DNA of 64,000 nucleotides from Pedobacter psychroterrae (GTDB lineage: Bacteria; Bacteroidota; Bacteroidia; Sphingobacteriales; Sphingobacteriaceae), in assembly GCF_004331695.1 (NCBI RefSeq), contig NZ_SJSL01000009.1:62001-126000 (forward strand). The letters are read 5' to 3'. The notes under the pieces are model-generated. The model had not been told where the DNA came from. It was given only the letters and a program-made list of their open reading frames with translations, and ran no database searches. This document shows, in pieces, positions 8,280 to 17,356 of the stretch (position 1 is the stretch's first letter; each line of letters begins with the position of its first letter). The position numbers and the translations under genes were made by a program.

Positions 8280-8339
8280 TTTATTTCAGGATCTCCGCTT
8301 CAACATTAGTAAATGCCATGGCCGGGATCCTGAAATAAA
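8280..8339. repeat. Perfect 14-bp inverted repeat with 32-nt spacer
   Basis: TTTATTTCAGGATC (8280-8293) and GATCCTGAAATAAA (8326-8339) are exact reverse complements. The T-run lies before the hairpin on the plus strand and an A-run after it, the opposite of a normal intrinsic terminator in both directions. A partial third copy, TTCAGGATTA, follows at 8340. It sits between the beta-barrel gene and phoH. Confidence 0.8.
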
Positions 8340-8387
8340 TTCAGGATTACGTGATGTATAAACTAAAAATCCTTATTTTTAGCTATC

Positions 8388-9737
8388 ATGAGTAAAGCCG
8401 TTAAAACCTCTTCTTTGCAGCAAAAGATCTTCGTTCTGGATACCTCCGTTATTTTATATGACCACAATGCGCTAAATAATTTCCAGGAACATGATGTCGC
8501 CATTCCCATCGTAGTACTGGAAGAGCTGGATAACATGAAGAACGGGAATGAAACACGCAATGCAGAAGCACGCAACTTTATCCGTTTAATAGACAATGCA
8601 TCCGGCAGCAAGCTCATGAACCAATGGATTTCACTGAACGGCAACAAGAGCGGTCGCTTTAAAGTAGTAATGGACAAGAAGCCGGACCATGCTGATGCTG
8701 AGGCCATCTTTGGCGGAGCTAAGTTTGACCACCGAATCCTAAATACCGCACTGAGTTTAAAGCAGGAATTTCCTGCTAAAAAGGTAGTGTTGGTATCCAA
8801 AGATATCTGCCTCCGGCTAAAAGCCAAGTCACTGGAACTACACGCAGAAGATTATGAAACAGGAAAAATCAAGAATGTAGATGAACTGTACACTGGAAAA
8901 ACTACGCTTACTAAAGTACCGGAATCATTATTTCTGGAGCTTAAAAAAGAAGGATCAGTTGGTGCAGAACTATTAGAAATACCCGACAAAGAAGCAAATC
9001 ACTTCTGTATTCTCAAAAGCAACAGGAAAACGCTCAATACCTGGTATGATGCCTCCTCCAGGCAGCTTCATGTGGTTGGCACAAAGAAAATATTCAATAT
9101 TTCCCCAAAAAACCATGAGCAGGCTTTTGCCATTCATGCCTTGCTAAATCCGGAGATCAAACTGGTTACCATTCAGGGAAAGGCCGGTACCGGAAAGACA
9201 CTTTTGGCCATTGCAGGCGCATTGGAACAGCGCAAAGATTATAGACAGATCTACGTGACCCGTCCAATTATACCGCTTAGCAACAAAGATATCGGGTTTT
9301 TGCCAGGTGATGCCAAGTCCAAGATAGACCCTTATATGGCACCCATTTGGGACAATTTAAGATTTATCAAGGAACAGTACAGCCATGATCTCAAAATGCA
9401 GGGTAAAATAGATGAGTTCGTGAGTACAGGAAAAATCGTGATCACCCCGCTTGCTTATATAAGGGGCAGGACGCTGTCGAAGATATTTTTTATAGTAGAT
9501 GAGGCGCAAAACCTGACCCCTCATGAAATCAAGACCATCATTTCGCGGGCAGGAGAAGATACCAAAATTGTGTTTACAGGGGATATTTACCAGATCGACA
9601 CTCCGTATCTGGATGCCGAGAGTAATGGTTTGTCTTACCTGATAGAAAATGCCAAAAACCATTCGCTCTATGCGCACATTACCTTAGATAAAGGGGAAAG
9701 AAGCGAACTGGCCAACTTGGCAAATGACCTTTTGTAG
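8388..9737 (+). CDS. PIN-PhoH fusion ATPase (PhoH2/YlaK family)
   Basis: A 449-residue cytoplasmic protein. Residues about 13-145 are a PIN-like nuclease domain: FVLDTSVILYD gives the first acidic residue and VVLEELDNMKNG, DHADAEAIF and VSKDICLRLKAKS give the others. Residues about 250-449 are the PhoH NTPase: Walker A GKAGTGKT, Walker B FFIVDEAQNLTPHEIKTI, and VFTGDIYQIDTPYLD. PhoH2 proteins of this architecture have been shown in mycobacteria to unwind and cleave RNA. No small antitoxin-like gene precedes it here. The start is the ATG at 8388; the upstream gene is separated by a long inverted repeat. Confidence 0.93.
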   Translation: MSKAVKTSSLQQKIFVLDTSVILYDHNALNNFQEHDVAIPIVVLEELDNMKNGNETRNAEARNFIRLIDNASGSKLMNQWISLNGNKSGRFKVVMDKKPDHADAEAIFGGAKFDHRILNTALSLKQEFPAKKVVLVSKDICLRLKAKSLELHAEDYETGKIKNVDELYTGKTTLTKVPESLFLELKKEGSVGAELLEIPDKEANHFCILKSNRKTLNTWYDASSRQLHVVGTKKIFNISPKNHEQAFAIHALLNPEIKLVTIQGKAGTGKTLLAIAGALEQRKDYRQIYVTRPIIPLSNKDIGFLPGDAKSKIDPYMAPIWDNLRFIKEQYSHDLKMQGKIDEFVSTGKIVITPLAYIRGRTLSKIFFIVDEAQNLTPHEIKTIISRAGEDTKIVFTGDIYQIDTPYLDAESNGLSYLIENAKNHSLYAHITLDKGERSELANLANDLL

Positions 9738-9945
9738 GTATTATTTAGCCTTTTTACAGACCAATATTTTGATTTTCTCTCTAACCATTTGATAATACAG
9801 TCAATGTTTTGTTTCTTATTGAAATACAATATTAATTAAAATGTATTATTTTATTTCTTTATTTGTAAATAAGCCTGTATTTTAGCCTGGACTATTAATG
9901 TCGTCATGGAAGAAAATAAAGACCCTAAAAAGCAAAAGGAATATA

Positions 9946-10320
9946 CTATCGATGATCCTGTGTTACCCAGTCGCTTGTTTTAGTGATGGGAACGTTAACC
10001 TCTTTACCGCTACTGTTTTTAAAGGAAAGAACGAACACCAGGGTATTGGCATCTGTAGTTACGTTCATTTCAAACTCGGTTTGGGATTTAAATTCGTAGG
10101 CTACAAGAAATGGCTTGCTGCTGGCAGATGTCAGTTCATAAGTCTCATGCAGTTTTGGCAAGTCTTTTTCCCCCTTTATTCTTATTGTAGTAAGTTGCGA
10201 GTTGTTAACCACCGGACTGGTTTTAGCGCTGACCTCAAACAGTTCTTCAGGAACTTCCTTTTTCTTGCATGTAGTAAATGATAGGGTAAGGATGGTAAGT
10301 AACAGGAGGACGTTGCGCAT
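9946..10320 (-). CDS. Small lipoprotein of unknown function
   Basis: 124 residues beginning MRNVLLLLTILTLSFTTCKKKE: a short signal and a lipobox-like FTTC. The mature part is an all-beta-looking domain of about 100 residues (SQLTTIRIKGEKDLPKLHETYELTS) with no family I recognise. It ends in a short charged tail (TSDWVTQDHR). It is divergent from the GH43 gene, sharing a 66-bp intergenic region. The codon pattern and lipobox favour this strand over the overlapping plus-strand frame. Confidence 0.7.
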   Translation of the reverse strand: MRNVLLLLTILTLSFTTCKKKEVPEELFEVSAKTSPVVNNSQLTTIRIKGEKDLPKLHETYELTSASSKPFLVAYEFKSQTEFEMNVTTDANTLVFVLSFKNSSGKEVNVPITKTSDWVTQDHR

Positions 10321-10386
10321 ATTGTTCTTGTTTGTGACACAAAAGTATTGAAAAAATTAAATTTAAACCGATAACTTTACGGGATA

Positions 10387-11307
10387 ATGAAAGCTTATCT
10401 TTTTTTAAGTGCCCTTGCATGGTTGTTAATGGCAAATGTAGTGGCAAACGCCCAAAGTGCGGTCGACTACGCTACACTCCGAATACGTGACCCTTTTATC
10501 CTGGCAGACAAGAAGACCAAAACCTATTATGTGGCGGTTAATAATAACCCTTCGTTCAGACTATACAGCAGCAAGGACTTGAAAAACTGGAAAGATGAAG
10601 GCAACTGCTTCAGGGCAGATGCAGATTTTTGGGGTAAAAAGGATTTTTGGGCACCAGATCTGATTGAATACAAAGGCAAGTACTATATCTGGGCTACATT
10701 TAGCGGCACCGATGGCAAGAGAGGGACTTCAATATTAGTGGCGGATAAACCTACAGGCCCCTATAAGCCGCTGGTAAATCAATCAACTACTCCGGCAGAC
10801 TGGATGGCATTGGATGGTACTTTATATATCGACAAGAAGAATAAGCCATGGATGCTGTATTGCCATGAATGGCTGCAGGTAGGAGACGGAAAAATAGTAG
10901 CGCAACAGTTATCAGATGATCTTAAAAAGACCGTTGGCGAGCCCAAAGTACTTTTTACGGCCAGTGAAGGACCATGGGTAGGACCGATAAATAAAGAGAA
11001 CGGTTATATAACCGACGCACCCTTTATATATAAGGCTAAAAATGGTGAAATGCTAATGCTATGGTCGAGCTTTTCAAAAAACGGAAAATATGCAATCGGT
11101 GTGGCCAGATCAGCCAGTGGAAACCATTTGGGACCATGGACACAGGACGAATTGCCACTTAATGACGATGATGGTGGACATGCGATGATCTTTAAAGATT
11201 TCGACGGGAATTTGAAAATATCCTACCATGCACCAAACAGCAAGGCCGAACGAGCGGTTATTTATTCATTAAAAGACGAGAGAGGTAGGCTCAGTATTAT
11301 CAAATAA
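10387..11307 (+). CDS. Glycoside hydrolase family 43 protein, secreted
   Basis: 306 residues with signal peptide MKAYLFLSALAWLLMANVVANAQ. The five-bladed propeller of GH43 is indicated by LRIRDPFILADKKTKTYYV, where the aspartate in RDP is the general base, then FWAPDLIEYKGKYYIWATFS, MALDGTLYIDKKNKPWMLYCHEW with the pKa-modulating aspartate, and TASEGPWVGP with the probable acid glutamate. The family removes arabinose, xylose or galactose from plant-type glycans. There is no carbohydrate-binding module, and no SusC/D pair is adjacent. Substrate specificity cannot be decided. Confidence 0.9.
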   Translation: MKAYLFLSALAWLLMANVVANAQSAVDYATLRIRDPFILADKKTKTYYVAVNNNPSFRLYSSKDLKNWKDEGNCFRADADFWGKKDFWAPDLIEYKGKYYIWATFSGTDGKRGTSILVADKPTGPYKPLVNQSTTPADWMALDGTLYIDKKNKPWMLYCHEWLQVGDGKIVAQQLSDDLKKTVGEPKVLFTASEGPWVGPINKENGYITDAPFIYKAKNGEMLMLWSSFSKNGKYAIGVARSASGNHLGPWTQDELPLNDDDGGHAMIFKDFDGNLKISYHAPNSKAERAVIYSLKDERGRLSIIK

Positions 11308-11384
11308 ATTAGCAGGGAATTTGATATATTTAATCAGGACTTTTACGTTCTATTTGTATATTAAAATCGAATTCATAAAAAAGC

Positions 11385-12440
11385 ATGGAGAAATTTGAAG
11401 TAAAAGCATATGGAGCTGAATCGCCTGTAGCTGAATTAAAACTGATAAACATTAACCGCAGGGAAGCAACTGCCAAAGACATAGAAATAGCTATTTTATT
11501 TTGTGGAGTATGCCATTCAGATCTGCATACTGCCAGAAACGACTGGGGCGGAACGGTTTATCCTTCTGCACCGGGCCACGAGATTGTGGGCAGGGTTACC
11601 AAAGTTGGAAGCGATGTAACGAAATTTAAAGTTGGTGACCTTGCAGCTGTAGGCTGCATGGTAGATTCTTGTCAGACTTGCCCAAGTTGCGCGCAGGATC
11701 TGGAGCAATATTGCCAAAATGGCTTTGTTGGTACGTATAATGGAAAAGACAAGCACCTGGGCGGCCGCACATTTGGCGGGTACTCAGAAAAAATAGTAGT
11801 AGACGAGCATTTTGTATTGAGGGTACCAGAAAACCTGGACCCGGCAGCTACAGCACCGCTACTATGTGCCGGTATTACCACCTGGTCGCCATTGAGACAC
11901 TGGAATGTAGGCGAGCACAGCACTGTAGCGGTAGTGGGTTTAGGCGGACTGGGCCATATGGCCATCAAACTGGCCAAGGCGCTGGGTGCAAAAGTAACCC
12001 TATTTTCCAGATCACCAGGTAAAGAGCAGGATGCGCTCGAGCTGGGGGCAGATGAAGTAGTGATTTCTACAGATGACGCACAAATGGCCGGCGTGACTGG
12101 TAAATTTGACCTGATCATTGACACGGTTCCCTATGTACACGATGTGAACCATTACATCCCTTCGCTGAGTACCAACGGAACATTGGTGCTGGTAGGCTAC
12201 CTTGGGCCGCTTGATCCTATGCTAAACTCTGTACCTTTGATCATGGGCAGAAAATCTGTAGCCGGCTCGCTTATTGGCGGTATAGCTGAAACACAGGAAA
12301 TGCTCGATTTTTGTGGCAAGCACAATATTGTTTCGGAGATTGAAGTGGTAAACATACAAGATATCAATGAAGCTTACGAGCGGATGCTGAAAAGTGATGT
12401 GCGCTACCGCTTCGTAATCGATATGGCTTCTTTGAAGTAA
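11385..12440 (+). CDS. Zinc-dependent NAD(P)-dependent alcohol dehydrogenase (YahK/cinnamyl-alcohol type)
   Basis: A 351-residue medium-chain dehydrogenase. The catalytic zinc ligands are in GVCHSDLHTARNDWGG and APGHEIVGRV, the structural zinc cysteines in VDSCQTCPSCAQDLEQYC, and the Rossmann motif is VAVVGLGGLGHMAIKLAKALGA. The sequence YPSAPGHEIVGRVTKVGSDV is typical of the YahK/AdhA aldehyde-reductase branch, which reduces broad-range aldehydes with NADPH. Cytoplasmic, full length, and probably monocistronic. Confidence 0.92.
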   Translation: MEKFEVKAYGAESPVAELKLININRREATAKDIEIAILFCGVCHSDLHTARNDWGGTVYPSAPGHEIVGRVTKVGSDVTKFKVGDLAAVGCMVDSCQTCPSCAQDLEQYCQNGFVGTYNGKDKHLGGRTFGGYSEKIVVDEHFVLRVPENLDPAATAPLLCAGITTWSPLRHWNVGEHSTVAVVGLGGLGHMAIKLAKALGAKVTLFSRSPGKEQDALELGADEVVISTDDAQMAGVTGKFDLIIDTVPYVHDVNHYIPSLSTNGTLVLVGYLGPLDPMLNSVPLIMGRKSVAGSLIGGIAETQEMLDFCGKHNIVSEIEVVNIQDINEAYERMLKSDVRYRFVIDMASLK

Positions 12441-12505
12441 AAACCAGGGGAGCACCTCAATTGCGTAGTCATTGTTATATTTTCGGGATATATTGTTAGT
12501 TGTCT

Positions 12506-12628
12506 ATGTATTTCTGTATAGTTTTGTTAAAATTCTATTTGCTATTGATGGGAACTAGATTGCTGGTGAAAGATATTGCGTTTGAGCTGGGTTTTAATGA
12601 CCAGAGGTGCAAAAAGCTACCTAGGTGA
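12506..12628 (+). pseudogene. Remnant of an AraC-family DNA-binding domain
   Basis: A short in-frame stretch encodes LLVKDIAFELGFNDQRCKKLPR followed by a stop. LLVKDIAFELGFND is the second helix-turn-helix of AraC regulators, close to IKVKDIALELGYDD in the AraC protein encoded at 25367-26269. The expected continuation (F-S-R-x-F-K-K) is deleted or scrambled, and no N-terminal domain precedes it. A possible ATG is at 12506. I read it as a decayed regulator gene, not a functional peptide. Confidence 0.6.
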
Positions 12629-12719
12629 GTAAGTCTGTACCCTGCCAGGTGCCAATTTTTTCTCAACTTTGTTTCTGATTTCGTAACTTATACCGGATCA
12701 TAAAAACAGAAAGATTGAT

Positions 12720-13361
12720 ATGCAAAGTTCACCAAAAGCAGAAGAACTCCTGGGACAAATCAATAGTAAGACTAAACTTGGCGACCTGCGCAAAATGGCA
12801 AAGGAAATCAAGATGGATCATGCCCTGGCTATTGAGCTTTGGACCAGTGGCAATTTCCTTCCCAGGCAACTGGCTATCTTAATTATGAATAATAAAATGC
12901 TTACGCAAGAGGTGATCGATAAACTGGATAAGGATATTCAGGTTCACCCGCTTAACGAACGAAATCAATTAATAGACTGGCTCATGGCTAATCAACTTGC
13001 CAAAGACAAGAAAACGATTGCATTGATTGCGTCCTGGGAGAACAGCCCTTCACCTCTTCAAAGGCGGGTCTTTTGGTATTATCAGGCACGGTTGAGATGG
13101 GTTGGGCAGGTTCCTCCCGAAAACACTGCATACCTGCTTTCTGCAGTTGAAGCTAACATTGCCAGGGAGGCATCGGAAGTGCAGTGGGCCATGAATTTTA
13201 CCGCGGGCTGGATAGGCGTTTTTGATAAAAAATTCCGGGAACGTTGCGTGTCGATAGGCGAGAAAACAGGTCTTTACAAAGATGAAATGGTGTCAAAAGG
13301 ATGTACGCCAGATTATTTGCCGGAGTTCATAGCGATTGAAAGTAATAAACGAGGCTTGTAA
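12720..13361 (+). CDS. AlkD-like DNA alkylation repair family protein
   Basis: 213 residues of helical HEAT-like repeats. The N-terminal stretch LRKMAKEIKMDHALAIELWTSGNFLPRQLAILIM and the later QRRVFWYYQARLRWVG match the pattern of the DNA alkylation repair enzyme family, whose AlkD members excise 3- and 7-alkylpurines. The protein lacks the usual final helices and the typical WD/R active-site signature could not be confirmed by eye, so catalytic competence is uncertain. The start ATG at 12720 is the first in a frame preceded by a non-coding stretch that holds the AraC remnant. Confidence 0.72.
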   Translation: MQSSPKAEELLGQINSKTKLGDLRKMAKEIKMDHALAIELWTSGNFLPRQLAILIMNNKMLTQEVIDKLDKDIQVHPLNERNQLIDWLMANQLAKDKKTIALIASWENSPSPLQRRVFWYYQARLRWVGQVPPENTAYLLSAVEANIAREASEVQWAMNFTAGWIGVFDKKFRERCVSIGEKTGLYKDEMVSKGCTPDYLPEFIAIESNKRGL

Positions 13362-13471
13362 TGACATTCGTGAATAGCAAACGACTTAGCTAATTTACCA
13401 GTTCAATTTTTAAAAGATTAGATCAACAGATGCTGGAAATTTTGTAATTTTTGTCATATAAAGCAAATCCT

Positions 13472-13822
13472 ATGACCAAACTCAATAAGCAAATCTTAGA
13501 ACAAGCGAACGCCGCAGTCACTGCTGGTGACTATGAGGGCTTTCTTTCCTACTGTACCGAGGATACTGAATGGAATTTCATTGGGCAGCAGGTGCTTAAA
13601 GGAAAAGAAGCCGTCCGCAGGTATATGCAGGAGACTTACATTGAACCGCCAAAATTCGAGGTCAGTAAGCTGATTTCAGAAGATAACTTTGTCGTCGCCG
13701 TTGGAATGATCAGCCTAAAAGATGCGCATGGAGTATCAACCGAATATGATTATTGTGATGTCTGGCGGCTTAGGGATGGGAAGCTGCACGAATTAAAGGC
13801 GTATATAGTCGCAACAGTATAA
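13472..13822 (+). CDS. SnoaL/NTF2-like protein
   Basis: 116 residues from the ATG at 13472; an in-frame TTG at 13451 would add seven residues without family support. The pattern ANAAVTAGDYEGFLSYCTEDTEWNFIGQQVLKGKEAVRRYM is the hallmark of the SnoaL-like cone fold (NTF2 superfamily), and EYDYCDVWRLRDGKLHELKAYI is its final strand pair. Such proteins bind or isomerise small hydrophobic molecules, and many have no known function. No pathway context is visible. Confidence 0.8.
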   Translation: MTKLNKQILEQANAAVTAGDYEGFLSYCTEDTEWNFIGQQVLKGKEAVRRYMQETYIEPPKFEVSKLISEDNFVVAVGMISLKDAHGVSTEYDYCDVWRLRDGKLHELKAYIVATV

Positions 13823-13957
13823 TAGTTCAGTATCCTATGGATACGAACAAATCTATTAATGTCGTTTCAATCGATATAATGGCCTTGACTCATATCACGA
13901 AAAACAGCCCGGAGGTATTAATCCCCGGACTGCTAACCTTAAAACTATGTTTGTTGA

Positions 13958-14377
13958 CTACTTCTTTTTTGGTTTGCTATCTGATTTGACAGATACGCCT
14001 GATTCATTAATAGACCTTGCTGCCGTGTTTTGCCCACTGAGGCCTTGTGATTCATAAAGCGGATTTAGTGTAATGGCATTTGGATCGCCTGTCTTATTGC
14101 TCTTCAAAACTTCCACTCTTCTTCTTTGTGCCGCATTTTTAGTGCTGTCTGCTGGGCTAGAAGTAGGGGTGGAAACCCTACCTGTAGCGGCATAGGAAGC
14201 AGCTGCTGCACCACCACCTGCTCCGGCAAGTGCACCTACTGACGATATGGCTAGTGTTGGTGCCACGGGTTGGTTTTGAACTTTTACAGGTTCTTGTTTT
14301 TGATTTTGAACTGGTGATTGGGCGATAGCTACTGCACTTGTCATTGAAAGGATTAAAGCTGTCAGTATTGATTTCAT
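13958..14377 (-). CDS. Secreted low-complexity protein
   Basis: 139 residues with a clear signal peptide (MKSILTALILSMTSAVAIAQ). The mature part is rich in Gln, Pro, Ser, Ala and Gly, with QNQKQEPVKVQNQPV and a glycine-alanine segment ALAGAGGGAAAASYAA that could form a short membrane or linker segment, and it ends in the basic tail SDSKPKKK. I do not recognise a family. It may be a small periplasmic or surface protein. Expression is likely monocistronic. Confidence 0.6.
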   Translation of the reverse strand: MKSILTALILSMTSAVAIAQSPVQNQKQEPVKVQNQPVAPTLAISSVGALAGAGGGAAAASYAATGRVSTPTSSPADSTKNAAQRRRVEVLKSNKTGDPNAITLNPLYESQGLSGQNTAARSINESGVSVKSDSKPKKK

Positions 14378-14517
14378 GATCTTGGTTTTTAAATGTTAAT
14401 TTATGGTTGTTTACAGGTATATCAACCAGGACCAGATTTTGTTACCCCTCATATTTAACTTTTTATGTTTTAAAGTGTTATAGTATGAAAAGATCACATC
14501 CTTATGAGAATTAACTG

Positions 14518-14790
14518 ATGTTAAAAAAGATTTTAGGTATAAACCTGCTGGTGTTTGTGGCATATGCCATACTTATAAACATAAATTCCGCTGTGGCTGA
14601 CAGGGGATTTAATATTGCCATTGGTATGGGGGTATGCATAGCATTACAGGTTGGACTGAATGTGGTAGCAGGAATCGTGTGTTTAATAATGGGAAGGAAG
14701 GAACCTGCCAGATCTTTTCTAATAAGCTCGGCAACACTGGTACCGATTGGTTTCTGTACCTGGCTTATCTTGCTCAGCATTTTTGGATAA
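14518..14790 (+). CDS. Small membrane protein of unknown function
   Basis: 90 residues with three probable membrane segments: LLVFVAYAILININSAV, IGMGVCIALQVGLNVVAGIVCLIMG and LVPIGFCTWLILLSIFG, joined by short charged loops (GRKEPARSF). The start at 14518 gives a basic n-region (MLKKILG). No known family. It is monocistronic, with no partner nearby. Confidence 0.65.
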   Translation: MLKKILGINLLVFVAYAILININSAVADRGFNIAIGMGVCIALQVGLNVVAGIVCLIMGRKEPARSFLISSATLVPIGFCTWLILLSIFG

Positions 14791-14896
14791 AAAATACTGT
14801 TGCAGCGTAATTGGAGGATTTAAACCGCGATACATAATCAACCAAATATGTATCCTAAAATGAACTCAATGATCCCTTTTGCCCATTCCGGCAGAT

Positions 14897-15022
14897 ATGT
14901 CACGACTGCCTGCGGAGCTGTATATTTCTTTTGTGTCTGAAGACCGGAAGCGAATGGCCAAAAGCTTATATGTAGGCCGGGAAGGTGTGAAATTAAATTT
15001 TCAACGTTGTGTAGCAATTTGA
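14897..15022 (+). CDS. Possible 41-residue protein
   Basis: In the 286-bp gap after the small membrane protein there is an ATG frame encoding MSRLPAELYISFVSEDRKRM and continuing to a C-terminal RCVAI. The composition is protein-like, with a plausible amphipathic helix, but no family is recognised and no promoter stands out. The frame on the opposite strand is longer (14838-15026) but less protein-like. Low confidence; it could be a decayed fragment. Confidence 0.25.
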   Translation: MSRLPAELYISFVSEDRKRMAKSLYVGREGVKLNFQRCVAI

Positions 15023-15076
15023 CCATTCATTGCGTCTAAGCATAAATAGGCTTAGGTAAACCAAATATCAGATCAA

Positions 15077-15280
15077 ATGAACAATTTAAATTCACAATTC
15101 CTGGTGATAGACAGGGATGACATGGAACAGGTAGAAAACCTGGCGGTGATGTTTCCAAAACTGACTACACTGATAAAGAATAATAGCAATAAAAACTTCG
15201 TAATCAACTTTAAAGATGATAGACAGCGTTCCCTCATTGTAATGGTTGTCTCCAAATCCCAGGTTCCGCTGGCGAGCTAG
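15077..15280 (+). CDS. Small protein of unknown function
   Basis: 67 residues, MNNLNSQFLVIDRDDMEQVENLAV at the start, with alternating hydrophobic and charged residues and a final segment KDDRQRSLIVMVVSKSQ that could be a beta strand. No signal peptide. I do not recognise it. The reading frame on the opposite strand is of similar length, but the plus-strand translation has the more natural composition. Confidence 0.45.
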   Translation: MNNLNSQFLVIDRDDMEQVENLAVMFPKLTTLIKNNSNKNFVINFKDDRQRSLIVMVVSKSQVPLAS

Positions 15281-15336
15281 CGTTTATTTAAAACTTTTTT
15301 ATGGTAATGGTACTTATTTAATAAGAACACTTTATC

Positions 15337-17292
15337 ATGGAATTAAATATAAGTACTGCACCAATAATGATTGGCGCAGAGATTTTTATAGAGCCGGGGC
15401 AGACTAAAGAAGAAATAGCAGGCTGGTTCAGAACGATGCAGGACAGCGGAATGACCCTGACAAGGATTAGGATGTTTGAAAGCTATATGCACAAGAAAGA
15501 CGGCAGCTGGGACTTTACACTATTCGATCATGCTTTTGAAGCCGGGGAGCAATACGGGATAAAGATCTACGCAAATCTGTTTCCGGAAACGGAATTCTCT
15601 GATGTTGGAGGGTTTAAATTCCCGAAAAGCAAAGACAACTTTGAAGCAATAGCCAGTTATATTAGGCACATAGTGCCTCATTTTGTCCGCTTTACTTCTT
15701 TGTATGGCTGGGTGCCCATCAATGAACCGGGCTCTGGTGAGTTGCCGGCAGATCCGTTTACAGAAGAGAAACTGGCAGAATGGAAACTGAACCGGACCAA
15801 GCCGGACTATAACAGTAACGGATTTACCACATTTGAACTTGCAGAACAGCGCTTTCTACTGGATCATAATACCTGGTTTCTAAACTGGCTGACACAGCAG
15901 ATCAGGCTTTATGATGCTACGCACCCCATTCATGTAAATAACCACGATATCTTTAAGCAGGCAGCGGAATATAACTTCCCTGAGTGGCGGTCATTTCTAT
16001 CCAGTCTGGGCGGCTCTGCACATGCGAGCTGGCATTTTGGCTATTTTACCAGATCGCAATATGCGCTTGCCATGTCCGCCAATGCAGAGATATTGCGCTC
16101 GGGGGCGGGAAACATTCCATGGTCGATGACGGAGCTGCAGGGCGGAAATAATACTTACAGCGGAAAGACCCCTTTGTGTCCCACAAAGGAGGAGATAGCG
16201 CAATGGCTATGGATAAACATTGCTTCGGGAAGCAGGGGCGCTATTTTTTGGTGCTTAAATCCCCGGAGGTCTGGCTTTGAGGCCGGTGAATGGGCACTGC
16301 TGGATTTTCAAGACCAACCATCTGACAGAATGCTGGCCGCATCGAAGGTCTGCAAGGTGATAGCCGAACATAAGGAGTTCTTCGACAACAGCACGGTATT
16401 GGATTCGGGTTTTAATGTGTTGTATATTAGGGAGTCTATGTGGATCGAAAAGGCCCTGCAAATAGCAGGCGCGTCTTTTGAAGGCAGGCAGGTGGGTGGT
16501 GTCATGAAATCGGCCCTGGCATATTTTGAAGTGCTAAGCGAAATGGGAATCAATGCCAATTTCAAGGAAATAAGTGAATTTGATTTTGACAAGGCAGATT
16601 TTAGCGACGAAGTGATCATACTTTCGCACCAGATAAGTATTCCTTCTATGTATTGGCAGCAGCTGAGGGGTTTTGTGGAACGGGGAGGCAAACTTCTGGT
16701 AGAGGGACTGACAGCCTATTATGATGAAAATGCGTATTTAATTATGGGGCCTGGATTTCCGCTAAAAGATGTTTTTGGTGGTCTTGTAAAGGAGTTTAAA
16801 ATGGTGGGTGATTTGTATGATGTAAAGTTAAACCATCCTGATATTACACTTAAAGCTCATTTATGGGCGGGTAGTCTCGCGCCGGATAAAGGACAGGCGA
16901 TGGCATATTACAATGATCAGGTAATAGGCTTGCGAAATGATTATGGAAATGGCGAGGTGATTTGGATGCCTGCTTTATTTGGGCTGGCCGCAAGGAATAC
17001 CGCTGATTACTCACAACTGGCGAAATTGCTGGAGGCTGAATTTTCAGATCGGATAAGGGGATTGTCAATTGTTTTCAGGCATCATCACCCAGGGGTATTG
17101 CTGAAAGTTTTGAAATACGGGGAGCAGTTGATAACGGTATTGGTCAACAAATCTAAGCAGCGGCATGAAGTAGCCTTTAGAAAACACAATTTGACAAGTC
17201 CAGAGGTACTGTGGTCAGAGAATGCCAGGGTCATAAATTCTCAGCATATCCTGCTGGCTGCAGAAGGGATGCTGGTGATAAAGTGGAATTAG
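15337..17292 (+). CDS. GH42-like beta-galactosidase, cytoplasmic
   Basis: 651 residues without a signal peptide. The N-terminal 370 residues form a TIM barrel of the GH-A clan: GMTLTRIRMFESYMHKKDGSW, the acid/base site GWVPINEPGSGE (N-E pair), and the probable nucleophile in PWSMTELQGGNN. The second half has the flavodoxin-like trimerisation domain of GH42 (FDKADFSDEVIILSHQ, FVERGGKLLVEGLTAYYDENAY) and a C-terminal beta domain. The enzyme probably cleaves beta-galactosides or short related sugars imported into the cytoplasm. The lack of a nearby transporter leaves its substrate open. Confidence 0.82.
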   Translation: MELNISTAPIMIGAEIFIEPGQTKEEIAGWFRTMQDSGMTLTRIRMFESYMHKKDGSWDFTLFDHAFEAGEQYGIKIYANLFPETEFSDVGGFKFPKSKDNFEAIASYIRHIVPHFVRFTSLYGWVPINEPGSGELPADPFTEEKLAEWKLNRTKPDYNSNGFTTFELAEQRFLLDHNTWFLNWLTQQIRLYDATHPIHVNNHDIFKQAAEYNFPEWRSFLSSLGGSAHASWHFGYFTRSQYALAMSANAEILRSGAGNIPWSMTELQGGNNTYSGKTPLCPTKEEIAQWLWINIASGSRGAIFWCLNPRRSGFEAGEWALLDFQDQPSDRMLAASKVCKVIAEHKEFFDNSTVLDSGFNVLYIRESMWIEKALQIAGASFEGRQVGGVMKSALAYFEVLSEMGINANFKEISEFDFDKADFSDEVIILSHQISIPSMYWQQLRGFVERGGKLLVEGLTAYYDENAYLIMGPGFPLKDVFGGLVKEFKMVGDLYDVKLNHPDITLKAHLWAGSLAPDKGQAMAYYNDQVIGLRNDYGNGEVIWMPALFGLAARNTADYSQLAKLLEAEFSDRIRGLSIVFRHHHPGVLLKVLKYGEQLITVLVNKSKQRHEVAFRKHNLTSPEVLWSENARVINSQHILLAAEGMLVIKWN

Positions 17293-17356
17293 GCGAACGT
17301 ACTGTTTTAATGAATTATTTTGTATCTTCATCTTGATTGAAACAACAAGTGACCAT

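Noticed and set aside
9898..10281. 127-codon plus-strand frame opposite the small lipoprotein gene
   Set aside because: The minus-strand product has a signal peptide and lipobox, while this translation has no recognisable domain and odd cysteine-rich, aromatic content.
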